From Eutreptiella sp. 'Long Island Sound 2002' (Eukaryota > Euglenozoa > Euglenophyceae > Eutreptiales > Eutreptiaceae): a stretch of DNA of 64,000 nucleotides. This document shows positions 1-12,200 of this stretch, in pieces; within the stretch, counting starts at the first letter, position 1; each line of letters opens with the position of its first letter. The notes under the pieces were generated by a model. That model was not told where the DNA came from and did not search any database. It saw nothing but the letters and a program-made list of their open reading frames with translations. Location: positions 4,526,581-4,590,580 of the forward strand of contig OZ038402.1 in NCBI GenBank assembly GCA_964036045.1, given 5' to 3'. A program made the position numbers and the translations under genes.

Positions 1-2
1 AC

Positions 3-737
3 ACTCGCCCCACGAAGCGCATCGGTTTTGTGGGGAAATGGTTTGACACTCTCCGCTAATACATATAGAACCAACCGGCTGTTTTGGCTGGAGCTTTTCG
101 CATGTGGATTCGGGCAGTGGGCACAGGAAAAATCACTGCCTCTGACCTTATGCGCCTGCTTGGCCGCATGCAGTGGCTCATCCGCCCAACCTCTCTATCC
201 TGTTTTCTGGCTGGTGCATACAGGTCAGCATATTCAGGAGAGAACAAATTTACCAGAGGTCTCATCCGTTCCACAGCCACCGCCCTCCTTTTTTTCCTGG
301 TCCCCCAGTCATGCAAGTCCAAGCCGGCACAGGACGGCCGAGTATATTTTGCTGATGCAGCCCCCCCGTCCACTACATGCGCCAGGCACACCATCGGAGT
401 GGTGGGCCCCAAAGGCTGCTACCGCTCGCGCCGCTGTCCTCCATGGGTCACCGCACTGGCTCAGGCTGAGCTCTATGGGCTCTACTCCGCCGCCAAAATT
501 GCCGCCTATGGAGGCCATGGCACGGCCTGCATAGGGGTTGACAGTGACACGGCGAGGTACTAGGCACTTCGTCAAAGGGCCACGACCCACTGCCATGTAC
601 CGAACAGACTCCTCCGCCGGCTTTTCTGGCTGCGCTTCTGGAGTGGTTTGAAACTGGTCTTTTTCGGGGTGCATACATCCCAGAATCCAGCTGACCCTCT
701 TTCGCGTCAGTCCAGCTTCCCCTCTGTGGCTGCAGCC
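3..737 (+). pseudogene. Retroelement pol remnant (RT connection and RNase H)
   Basis: One frame running from the window edge reads like the end of a reverse transcriptase followed by a retroelement RNase H. Visible landmarks in order are an RT-connection-like stretch (TKRIGFVGKWFD, then LLGRMQWLIRP), an acidic residue in FADAAP, a glutamate in QAELYGLYSA, aspartates in GVDSDTARY, and the terminal NPADPLSR typical of Ty3/gypsy, DIRS or pararetrovirus-type RNase H domains. These could supply the D-E-D-D catalytic set. The frame is broken by TAA at 57, TAG at 66 and TAG at 561, so it is a dead copy. The 5' part lies outside the window. The superfamily cannot be decided from this fragment; no LTR, integrase or tyrosine recombinase is visible downstream. 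I see no gene between 740 and 2269, only C-tracts (for example 841-854 and 987-999). Confidence 0.7.
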
Positions 738-2269
738 ATCAAAGAAGCGCAGGCGCGCCACACACACACTGGTGTGCTGCAGATGAGCCGTATGAGCACA
801 TACAGTCCCTGCAGCCTCTGCCGTGCTCCCTGCATGTCTAAACCCCCCCCCCCCTCCGGCTTCAAGTGTTCTCCCTTCTTGCGCGCCTCGGGTTTTGTCT
901 CGTTGGACTGGCGCCCCAGTCGCCAGCGGCATCCGATTTCTTTCTGGTTTCCTCAACCCTGTTGGGCGCCGCGTCTCTGTTGTTTGCCCCCCCCCCCCAC
1001 GCCGTCCCGCACTGGTTTAGTCTATACGGTTGCTTTCTTAGGCCGAGCTCAATCTGCCCCCCCCATGAACGCCCCCCTTACACAAGTTGCGCTGCGAGAT
1101 GGGCAAGAGACATAGACGGCCCAATAGTGAGAGCGCTGGTCTTCAATCGTCCCGGCGGGGGTTTGATTCCTGGGAGCTGCTGCTCTTGGGTCCCCTGCAC
1201 GTAGAGCTCTCTAGTGGGCATCGTTGGAACCACCCACCCTTTCTGCAGCCCGCGCCACCGCCGATGCTTTGATGACCAATATATCATGCTTTGAGCGTTG
1301 GAGCCTACTCGCAGGGTGTAGTTTGCAGGATGCTCCGACCCATGAGGTCTGCGGAATCTGGTATGTGTTGCATGAAGTCAACACGTATTGCTCCGGACAT
1401 GGCTTGGCTGGTGTGCTTTTTTCTTGTGAGTATGCTGATTTCACTGCACAGAGGTTTCAGTGGTATGGGCTGTAGTAAGGCTGATGCAACAAATGCATGC
1501 AATGAAATGGTACTTGGACTCTCAATGGTGTGTCTGCAAAACAGGGTTTTGTTTTCTGTTGTTGAGTGGTTGAGCTGTTGAGTGACTCTGTCCGAGAACC
1601 CCTGAATTGCCCTTAAAAATGCATTTCAGGTCGTAGTGTTGCAGTAAAACAACATTTTTGGGTGAATAAAACAAAAAAAACAAAAAAACCGGGTTTTTTA
1701 AGAACATCGCTTTGGGGGTCAGGCGGTCAAACGTCCATGACCTCCGTTTAGCTCAGCCTTGGGTGTCCCCATGTCGCATGTCTATGGGCACATTGGGCTG
1801 CGCCGTAACGAGTCCGGCAGAAGTGGGGAGTGAATGTCATTGTGCTCCAAAAACGATAAGGCTCTTTGCTCAAGACGGTCGAAGAGAGATGGGGGTCAAG
1901 AGGAGTCAAGACGTGCAGATCTCAGAATCCGACATCCCAAAGTAGTCAAAGTCTGCAAACACGGAGGTAGTGCTGCCCTTAGTCGAGGAAGGGTGTGGAG
2001 AACAAATGCAAAACAGTTGGCTGAGTCTACCGATCCAGGACTAGATTAGGAGCCACCGAGTAGGGTGCGTATGTATGGCGAGGTCAGTTCTATGGCAGAT
2101 TGAGGGGAAGAGTTGAGAGCTGTGATGTGGTTTGGCTCAGTAGCAGAGTCTGTGTTTTGTGCAATTGGGCTGAGATGGCCAGTTTGGGCTGTGCAGTTTG
2201 AGCAGGATTTGAATATGCTCAATAACCACTCCGTCACCTTATGCCCCCTCTGTGTGGGGATGGCGAGTA

Positions 2270-2642
2270 CCCCCCCTCCCCCTTGCGCAAGCACGGCCTT
2301 GTCTAAGCACGGGGTGGGCGTTGAACCGCTGTTTTGAGGAAATTTTTGGAGCACTGCTTTTGTGGTCCCAGATGTAACATGGGGTTTAAAGACATTCTAC
2401 CACACATTGCCACCCGATGATGTATGTTTTGATGTGATGCTTCGCTATTCCTGATGTTCTCCTTCCACGGCCTATCACAGTCTGCATTTGAGGGCTCTCC
2501 TCGATGTGGGCAGTCATGTGTGTTTGCCATCATGTGTGCCACACACAAGCACGGTCTTGTCTAAGCACGGGGTGGGCGTTGAACCGCTGTTTTCCCTGGG
2601 TTTTTGGGACCGCTGCCGTGCTTGCGCAAGGGGGGGGCGGGG
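2270..2642. mobile_element. TA-flanked inverted-repeat element (MITE-like)
   Basis: The left end (C-tract then TTGCGCAAGCACGGC) and the right end (GCCGTGCTTGCGCAA then G-tract) are inverted copies of each other. The element is bordered on both sides by TA (2268-2269 and 2643-2644), as expected for a Tc1/mariner-type target duplication. A direct copy of about 36 bp (starting TGTCTAAGCACGGGG) lies near each end, at about 2300-2337 and 2556-2593. There is no coding capacity, so it would be non-autonomous. The two-base TA duplication is weak evidence taken alone. Confidence 0.5.
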
Positions 2643-3242
2643 TATGTGGTAGGGCTGACAATGTATTGTCTCGGACTGTGGGTCTGAAGCCCCAGAACAA
2701 TACTGAACAGTTATCAATGCTACCGGACAGTCAAACAGCAAATAAACACCATGAAACACGCTGTTTGCTTGCCAATGGGGATTGTATTCCTACACCAGGT
2801 TGGCCCCAGGGGGGTATGATCCATCTGTGGGATTTATGGTATTGCAGAATTGAATTTTTTGCGAGGTGGGCTCTGCTGTGTAGTGAGTGTCTGCTATGCC
2901 ATGCGTTTTCGGATTTGTTGGCTCCGTCGTAATGCAACATCTAATAAACACCAATAAACACTAATGCATCACAGTAAAGCAATGACAGGGGCTGGGGGAG
3001 AAAAACAACTCAGAGCTGGGACCTTCTGTGGGGTCAAACCATGCGCAACACCTGAGGCAACGAAACGTGCATCCAGACAACAATGCATGCACTGTCCCAG
3101 TGACAAAACTACAGCGACAGGCAACAACAACAAGGAAAAGAAGACAAACACAGGGGTACATAATTCGCCAACGCACCGTTTGCACTGAACTGCGGAGTGC
3201 CTGCTGCTAATCGACAACCTTTGAGCAGCACTCTCAGCAGCC
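2643..3242. other. Upstream region of the methyltransferase gene
   Basis: No gene seen. This stretch is AT-richer than the following exon and must contain the promoter and leader of the gene that starts at 3243. The start context there, GCAGCCATGG, is a strong eukaryotic (Kozak-like) initiation site. I see no clear TATA box. Confidence 0.3.
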
Positions 3243-6200
3243 ATGGCCACCATGCAGAAGGAGAGTGACAAGATCCCACAAGACTACTACGATTCGGACT
3301 CGGCCTTCAAGTACTACTCCACCATTCAGACCACCGACTACTCCGGCATCGGGATCTACCCGGAGCAGGAGGTCACTGCGGGTGGCTTTCCTCGAGGCTC
3401 TGGGGTGGACAGCGGCGCCCATGCCCTCCAAAAGCGAGATGCGCATATGTTGGAGCTCATCCTGAAGAGTGCCCCCGCGGGGAAGCTGCGTGGGCTGGAC
3501 CTTGGGTCCGGGCGTGGGGGGCTTGCGCGGTTCATCGCCGGCGAGCTCAAGGGATGTGGGCGGCTGGAGCAAGTGATTGCTTCGAACATCAGCGGTCGCG
3601 AGAACGACTACAACGCCATGAAGGCGAAGGAAATGGGATTGAGTGATGCAGAGTATCGTGTGGACCTTGCGACCTTCGATGACCTCAGCAGCTACGAGAC
3701 TGGCTCTTTTGACCTCGTCATGAGCAACGACAGCTTCCTCTATTCCGCGGACAAAGCGAAGTTGATGAGGGAGCTCGCTCGCCTCCTGAAGCCATCGGGG
3801 GTACTGGTGTTCAGGTATGACCTGTGCCTTGTGCTGTACCCCATCCCATGCCTTGTCCACCCACTGGTCGCTGCTTTGTGCGTTGCTCTGAGGACACACT
3901 GGGGCGGCGTATAGAGGCCCCGTGCAGCGTCTGTTCTGGTCGTTGGCCCGGAGGTCCAGTAGAGAGAGCCCCAGGCAGCTGAGTGTTGTGGCTCGTGGGC
4001 GTAGGTGCATGCGTAGCCCTGGACACGCTGTCGTGAAGGGCTGTTCCCTTCCCGTAGGACAAAGGGGGCGAGGTGGAGCGGGGCATAGGGAGAGGGACGG
4101 GGTCGTGGATGGCTTCAGCCGTAGGGGCGGCTGCCGCTGCTGGTGGTTGGGGATTGTGCGTAGCGGCACTGTGGGTGGGGGACCACTTGCTGCCCAGTTC
4201 CTGAAGTGGGAGCAACACCTCAAGGGAAGAGGAGGGTGTGTGTGTGGTGGGCGCCATGAAGGTGGGTGGGTATTGGTCTGTAATGCCTTGGCTCCTACGA
4301 GCCGCCGTTGGTGGAGGAGCAACAATGGTGCAGCCGCAGGCGCAGGCGGCTTTGGTGAACCTTCAGCACAGATTGGAGGGCTGGCCTTGAACTGGGATGG
4401 TGGGGGGAGATGCGGTCCGCAATTTACCGCACCTTAGCGCAATTTTACCGCAATTTTCAGTGATGCCTCTTCAAAAATTGCATTTTTCCCGTGAGGAAAA
4501 TTCTTTCCCTTCCTTCGCTGTTACTCTGCATACTGTAGGTGCATGTGTTCTCATCTGTCCTGCATGTCATTGATGTGGCAGGACGCTTTTCTGTTTTTGG
4601 GTTCCGAAAATGTCATCCACTTCTGGGGACAGTGATTCCAGCAATGGTAAAAGGCCAGTGAAACGTGGCAAAGGACAGGGTGGCCAAAAGGCACGCTATG
4701 CCACACAGATTTCGCCTGCAGCACATGTTCACATTGTCCGCGATATGGAGTATGCTTCATCAACCGTACTTTGTGAGACAATTTCAAAATGCATTCATGG
4801 CCCATTATAATGGTGACGTGGCTGGACGGTTGGATTAGCTGCTTGTGCTGCAAGCTTTGGTGCAGTGTGCATGCTATGTGCTGAAAGCCTCACTATCCTG
4901 CCAATTGGGGACATAGGTGGTCAAAAAAAACCTTTTTGCAAAAAGTCCTGTGCCCCACTGCTGCTCATGGCTGGCATAGAGTCTGGGGACCGAAAAGAAA
5001 TGTACTGCAATTTTAACGCAATTTTTTAGGCTTGGGGAACCGCAATCCCCCCCCCCCCCGCCCAGCCTTAAACGAAGGAGGATACATGGAGGGGATGTCT
5101 GTGAGGGACGCCCTGTGGGAGAGAATAGACACGATGTCATGCAGGGGCTTCGGGCAACTGCCATTGCGTGTGGTCTAACGGCACCCACTTTCACACCGTT
5201 CTTCGTCCATAGTGATATCCTGCAGTCCAAGGATGCGACACCTGAGCAGCTGGCAGACGTCTACAAGAGGCTGTCACTGGCGCATCTCGGCACATCCGAG
5301 CTCTACTCCAAGGAGCTGACGGGTGCCGGGCTGACGGTGGTGTCCGAGGATGTCTCGGGCCAAGGCATCCTGCGGCACTACGGGTTCATGCGGTGGTCGG
5401 CATCGGAGAACAAGACAGCGGAGCTGCTGGCGGCGGGTGTTGAGCAGGAGTTTATTGACAAGCAGTTGGTGGGGCTGGCGAAGTGGCAGGAGAGTGCAGA
5501 GGCCGGTCTAGTGCAGTGGGGCTGGTTCGTCTACAGGAATTCAGGAAAGATGCAGAAGGAGAGTGACAAGATCCCACAAGACTACTACGATTCGGACTCG
5601 GCCTTCAAGTACTACTCCACCATTCAGACCACCGACTACTCCGGCATCGGGATCTACCCGGAGCAGGAGGTCACTGCGGGTGGCTTTCCTCGAGGCTCTG
5701 GGGTGGACAGCGGCGCCCATGCCCTCCAAAAGCGAGATGCGCATATGTTGGAGCTCATCCTGAAGAGTGCCCCCGCGGGGAAGCTGCGTGGGCTGGACCT
5801 TGGGTCCGGGCGTGGGGGGCTTGCACGGTTCATCGCCGGCGAGCTCAAGGGATGTGGGCGGCTGGAGCAAGTGATTGCTTCGAACATCAGCGGTCGCGAG
5901 AACGACTACAACGCCATGAAGGCGAAGGAAATGGGATTGAGTGATGCAGAGTATCGTGTGGACCTTGCGACCTTCGATGACCTCAGCAGCTACGAGACTG
6001 GCTCTTTTGACCTCGTCATGAGCAACGACAGCTTCCTCTATTCCGCGGACAAAGCGAAGTTGATGAGGGAGCTCGCTCGCCTCCTGAAGCCATCGGGGGT
6101 ACTGGTGTTCAGGTATGACCTGTGCCTTGTGCTGTACCCCATCCCATGCCTTGTCCACCCACTGGTCGCTGCTTTGTGCGTTGCTCTGAGGACACACTGG

Positions 6201-9200
6201 GGCGGCGTATAGAGGCCCCGTGCAGCGTCTGTTCTGGTCGTTGGCCCGGAGGTCCAGTAGAGAGAGCCCCAGGCAGCTGAGTGTTGTGGCTCGTGGGCGT
6301 AGGTGCATGCGTAGCCCTGGACACGCTATCGTGAAGGGCTGTTCCCTTCCCGTAGGACAAAGGGGGCGAGGTGGAGCGGGGCATGGGGAGAGGGACGGGG
6401 TCGTGGATGGCTTCAGCCGTAGGGGCGGCTGCCGCTGCTGGTGGTTGGGGATTGTGCGTAGCGGCACTGTGGGTGGGGGACCACTTGCTGCCCAGTTCCT
6501 GAAGTGGGAGCAACACCTCAAGGGAAGAGGAGGGTGTGTGTGTGGTGGGCGCCATGAAGGTGGGTGGGTACTGGTCTGTAATGCCTTGGCTCCTACGAGC
6601 CGCCGTTGGTGGAGGAGCAACAATGGTGCAGCCGCAGGCGCAGGCGGCTTTGGTGAACCTTCAGCACAGATTGGAGGGCTGGCCTTGAACTGGGATTGTG
6701 GGGGGAGATGCGGTCCGCAATTTACCGCACCTTAGCGCAATTTTACCGCAATTTTCAGTGATGCCTCTTCAAAAATTGCATTTTTCCCGTGAGGAAAATT
6801 CTTTCCCTTCCTTCGCTGTTACTCTGCATACTGTAGGTGCATGTGTTCTCATCTGTCCTGCATGTCATTGATGTGGCAGGACGCTTTTCTGTTTTTGGGT
6901 TCCGAAAATGTCATCCACTTCTGGGGACAGTGATTCCAGCAATGGTAAAAGGCCAGTGAAACGTGGCAAAGGACAGGGTGGCCAAAAGGCACGCTATGCC
7001 ACACAGATTTCGCCTGCAGCACATGTTCACATTGTCCGCGATATGGAGTATGCTTCATCAACCGTACTTTGTGAGACAATTTCAAAATGCATTCATGGCC
7101 CATTATAATGGTGACGTGGCTGGACGGTTGGATTAGCTGCTTGTGCTGCAAGCTTTGGTGCAGTGTGCATGCTATGTGCTGAAAGCCTCACTATCCTGCC
7201 AATTGGGGACATAGGTGGTCAAAAAAAACCTTTTTGCAAAAAGTCCTGTGCCCCACTGCTGCTCATGGCTGGCATAGAGTCTGGGGACCGAAAAGAAATG
7301 TACTGCAATTTTAACGCAATTTTTTAGGCTTGGGGAACCGCAATCCCCCCCCCCCCCCCCAAGCCTTAAACGAAGGAGGATACATGGAGGGGATGTCTGT
7401 GAGGGACGCCCTGTGGGAGAGAATAGACACGATGTCATGCAGGGGCTTCGGGCGACTGCCATTGCGTGTGGTCTAACGGCACCCACTTTCACACCGTTCT
7501 TCGTCCATAGTGATATCCTGCAGTCCAAGGATGCGACACCTGAGCAGCTGGCAGACGTCTACAAGAGGCTGTCACTGACGCATCTCGGCACATCCGAGCT
7601 CTACTCCAAGGAGCTGACGGGTGCCGGGCTGACGGTGGTGTCCGAGGATGTCTCGGGGCAAGGCATCCTGCGGCACTACGGGTTCATGCGGTGGTCGGCA
7701 TCGGAGAACAAGACAGCGGAGCTGCTGGCGGCGGGTGTTGAGCAGGAGTTTATTGACAAGCAGTTGGTGGGGCTGGCGAAGTGGCAGGAGAGTGCAGAGG
7801 CCGGTCTAGTGCAGTGGGGCTGGTTCGTCTACAGGAATTCAGGAAAGATGCAGAAGGAGAGTGACAAGATCCCACAAGACTACTACGATTCGGACTCGGC
7901 CTTCAAGTACTACTCCACCATTCAGACCACCGACTACTCCGGCATCGGGATCTACCCGGAGCAGGAGGTCACTGCGGGTGGCTTTCCTCGAGGCTCTGGG
8001 GTGGACAGCGGCGCCCATGCCCTCCAAAAGCGAGATGCGCATATGTTGGAGCTCATCCTGAAGAGTGCCCCCGCGGGGAAGCTGCGTGGGCTGGACCTTG
8101 GGTCCGGGCGTGGGGGGCTTGCACGGTTCATCGCCGGCGAGCTCAAGGGATGTGGGCGGCTGGAGCAAGTGATTGCTTCGAACATCAGCGGTCGCGAGAA
8201 CGACTACAACGCCATGAAGGCGAAGGAAATGGGATTGAGTGATGCAGAGTATCGTGTGGACCTTGCGACCTTCGATGACCTCAGCAGCTACGAGACTGGC
8301 TCTTTTGACCTCGTCATGAGCAACGACAGCTTCCTCTATTCCGCGGACAAAGCGAAGTTGATGAGGGAGCTCGCTCGCCTCCTGAAGCCATCGGGGGTAC
8401 TGGTGTTCAGGTATGACCTGTGCCTTGTGCTGTACCCCATCCCATGCCTTGTCCACCCACTGGTCGCTGCTTTGTGCGTTGCTCTGAGGACACACTGGGG
8501 CGGCGTATAGAGGCCCCGTGCAGCGTCTGTTCTGGTCGTTGGCCCGGAGGTCCAGTAGAGAGAGCCCCAGGCAGCTGAGTGTTGTGGCTCGTGGGCGTAG
8601 GTGCATGCGTAGCCCTGGACACGCTATCGTGAAGGGCTGTTCCCTTCCCGTAGGACAAAGGGGGCGAGGTGGAGCGGGGCATGGGGAGAGGGACGGGGTC
8701 GTGGATGGCTTCAGCCGTAGGGGCGGCTGCCGCTGCTGGTGGTTGGGGATTGTGCGTAGCGGCACTGTGGGTGGGGGACCACTTGCTGCCCAGTTCCTGA
8801 AGTGGGAGCAACACCTCAAGGGAAGAGGAGGGTGTGTGTGTGGTGGGCGCCATGAAGGTGGGTGGGTACTGGTCTGTAATGCCTTGGCTCCTACGAGCCG
8901 CCGTTGGTGGAGGAGCAACAATGGTGCAGCCGCAGGCGCAGGCGGCTTTGGTGAACCTTCAGCACAGATTGGAGGGCTGGCCTTGAACTGGGATGGTGGG
9001 GGGAGATGCGGTCCGCAATTTACCGCACCTTAGCGCAATTTTACCGCAATTTTCAGTGATGCCTCTTCAAAAATTTGCATTTTTCCCGTGAGGAAAATTC
9101 TTTCCCTTCCTTCGCTGTTACTCTGCATACTGTAGGTGCATGTGTTCTCATCTGTCCTGCATGTCATTGATGTGGCAGGACGCTTTTCTGTTTTTGGGTT

Positions 9201-12200
9201 CCGAAAATGTCATCCACTTCTGGGGACAGTGATTCCAGCAATGGTAAAAGGCCAGTGAAACGTGGCAAAGGACAGGGTGGCCAAAAGGCACGCTATGCCA
9301 CACAGATTTCGCCTGCAGCACATGTTCACATTGTCCGCGATATGGAGTATGCTTCATCAACCGTACTTTGCATGACAATTTCAAAATGCATTTATGGCCC
9401 ATTATAATGGTGACGTGGCTGGGCGGTTGGATTAGCTGCTTGTGCTGCAAGCTTTGGTGCAGTGTGCATGCTATGTGCTGAAAGCCTCACTATCCTGCCA
9501 ATTGGGGACATAGGTGGTCAAAAAAAACCTTTTTGCAAAAAGTCCTGTGCCCCACTGCTGCTCATGGCTGGCATAGAGTCTGGGGACCGAAAAGAAATGT
9601 ACCGCAATTTTAGCGCAATTTTTTAGGCTTGGGGAACCGCAATCCCCCCCCCCCCCCGCCCAGCCTTGAACGAAGGAGGATACATGGAGGGGATGTCTGT
9701 AAGGGACGCCCTGTGGGAGAGAATAGACACGATGTCATGCAGGGGCTTCGGGCAACTGCCATTGCGTGTGGTCTAACGGCACCCACTTTCACACCGTTCT
9801 TCGTCCATAGTGATATCCTGCAGTCCAAGGATGCGACACCTGAGCAGCTGGCAGACGTCTACAAGAGGCTGTCACTGGCGCATCTCGGCACATCCGAGCT
9901 CTACTCCAAGGAGCTGACGGGTGCCGGGCTGACGGTGGTGTCCGAGGATGTCTCGGGGCAAGGCATCCTGCGGCACTACGGGTTCATGCGGTGGTCGGCA
10001 TCGGAGAACAAGACAGCGGAGCTGCTGGCGGCGGGTGTTGAGCAGGAGTTTATTGACAAGCAGTTGGTGGGGCTGGCGAAGTGGCAGGAGAGTGCAGAGG
10101 CCGGTCTAGTGCAGTGGGGCTGGTTCGTCTACAGGAATTCAGGAAAGATGCAGAAGGAGAGTGACAAGATCCCACAAGACTACTACGATTCGGACTCAGC
10201 CTTCAAGTACTACTCCACCATTCAGACCACCGACTACTCCGGCATCGGGATCTACCCGGAGCAGGAGGTCACTGCGGGTGGCTTTCCTCGAGGCTCTGGG
10301 GTGGACAGCGGCGCCCATGCCCTCCAAAAGCGAGATGCGCATATGTTGGAGCTCATCCTGAAGAGTGCCCCCGCGGGGAAGCTGCGTGGGCTGGACCTTG
10401 GGTCCGGGCGTGGGGGGCTTGCGCGGTTCATCGCCGGCGAGCTCAAGGGATGTGGGCGGCTGGAGCAAGTGATTGCTTCGAACATCAGCGGTCGCGAGAA
10501 CGACTACAACGCCATGAAGGCGAAGGAAATGGGATTGAGTGATGCAGAGTATTGTGTGGACCTTGCGTCCTTCGATGACCTCAGCAGCTACGAGACTGGC
10601 TCTTTTGACCTCGTCATGAGCAACGACAGCTTCCTCTATTCCGCGGACAAAGCGAAGTTGATGAGGGAGCTCGCTCGCCTCCTGAAGCCATCGGGGGTAC
10701 TGGTGTTCAGGTATGACCTGTGCCTTGTGCTGTACCCCATCCCATGCCTTGTCCACCCACTGGTCGCTGCTTTGTGCGTTGCTCTGAGGACACACTGGGG
10801 CGGCGTATAGAGGCCCCGTGCAGCGTCTGTTCTGGTAGTTGGCCTGGGAGGTCCAGTAGAGAGAGCCCCAGGCAGCTGAGTGTTGTGGCTCGTGGGCGTA
10901 GGTGCATGCGTAGCCCTGGACACGCTATCGTGAAGGGCTGTTCCCTTCCCGTAGGACAAAGGGGGCGAGGTGGAGCGGGGCATAGGGAGAGGGACGGGGT
11001 CGTGGATGGCTTCAGCCGTAGGGGCGGCTGCCGCTGCTGGTGGTTGGGGATTGTGCGTAGCGGCACTGTGGGTGGGGGACCACTTGCTGCCCAGTTCCTG
11101 AAGTGGGAGCAACACCTCAAGGGAAGAGGAGGGTGTGTGTGTGGTGGGCGCCATGAAGGTGGGTGGGTACTGGTCTGTAATGCCTTGGCTCCTACGAGCC
11201 GCCGTTGGTGGAGGAGCAATAATGGTGCAGCCGCATCGGCGGTTTTGTTCAGCCTTCAGCACAGATTGGAGGGCTGGCCTTGAACTGGGATGGTGGGGGG
11301 AGATGCGGTCCGCAATTTACCGCACCTTACCGCAATTTTACCGCAATTTTCAGTGATGCCTCTTCAAAAATTGCATTTTTCCCGTGAGGAAAATTCTTTC
11401 CCTTCCTTCGCTGTTACTCTGCATACTGTAGGTGTATGTGTTCTCATCTGTCCTGCATGTCATTGATGTGGCAGGACGCTTTTCTGTTTTTGGGTTCTGA
11501 AAATGTCATCCACTTCTGGGGACAGTGATTCCAGCAATGGTAAAAGGCCAGTGAAATGTGGCAAAGGACAGGGTGGCCAAAAGGCACGCTATGCCACACA
11601 GATTTCGCCTGCAGCACATGTTCACATTGTCCGCGATATGGAGTATGCTTCATCAACCGTACTTTGTGAGACAATTTCAAAATGCATTCATGGCCCATTA
11701 TAATGGTGACGTGGCTGGACGGTTGGATTAGCTGCTTGTGCTGCAAGCTTTGGTGCAGTGTGCATGCTATGTGCTGAAAGCCTCACTATCCTACCAATTG
11801 GGGACATAGGTGGTCAAAAAAAACCTTTTTGCAAAAAGTCCTGTGCCCCACTGCTGCTCATGGCTGGCATAGAGTCTGGGGACCGAAAAGAAATGTACCG
11901 CAATTTTAACGCAATTCTTTAGGCTTGGGGAACCGCAATCCCCCCCCCCCCCGCCCAGCCTTGAACGAAGGAGGATACATGGAGGGGATGTCTGTGAGGG
12001 ACGCCCTGTGGGAGAGAATAGACACGATGTCATGCAGGGGCTTCGGGCAACTGCCATTGTGTGTGGTCTAACGGCACCCACTTTCACACCGTTCTTCGTC
12101 CATAGTGATATCCTGCAGTCCAAGGATGCGACACCTGAGCAGCTGGCAGACGTCTACAAGAGGCTGTCACTGGCGCATCTCGGCACATCCGAGCTCTACT

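Noticed and set aside
1111-1180. tRNA-like sequence (TAGTGAGAGCGC ... GGTTTGATTCC)
   Set aside because: The B box is acceptable but the D-arm is truncated and no acceptor stem pairs.
4551-4853. 100-residue minus-strand frame in each intron
   Set aside because: Antisense of the 66-codon intron ORF; no independent support.
5115-5212. Upstream extension (MGENRHDVMQGL...) in front of each DILQSKD exon as an alternative gene start
   Set aside because: It is intron sequence ending in a consistent CCATAG acceptor, and a separate start would leave the methyltransferase fold without its SAM-binding half.
5541-6623. 360-residue minus-strand frames repeated in each methyltransferase unit (also 3234-4325, 7839-8921, 12434-13450 and others)
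   Set aside because: They lie antisense to GC-rich methyltransferase exons, have no family motifs, and follow from codon bias on the plus strand.
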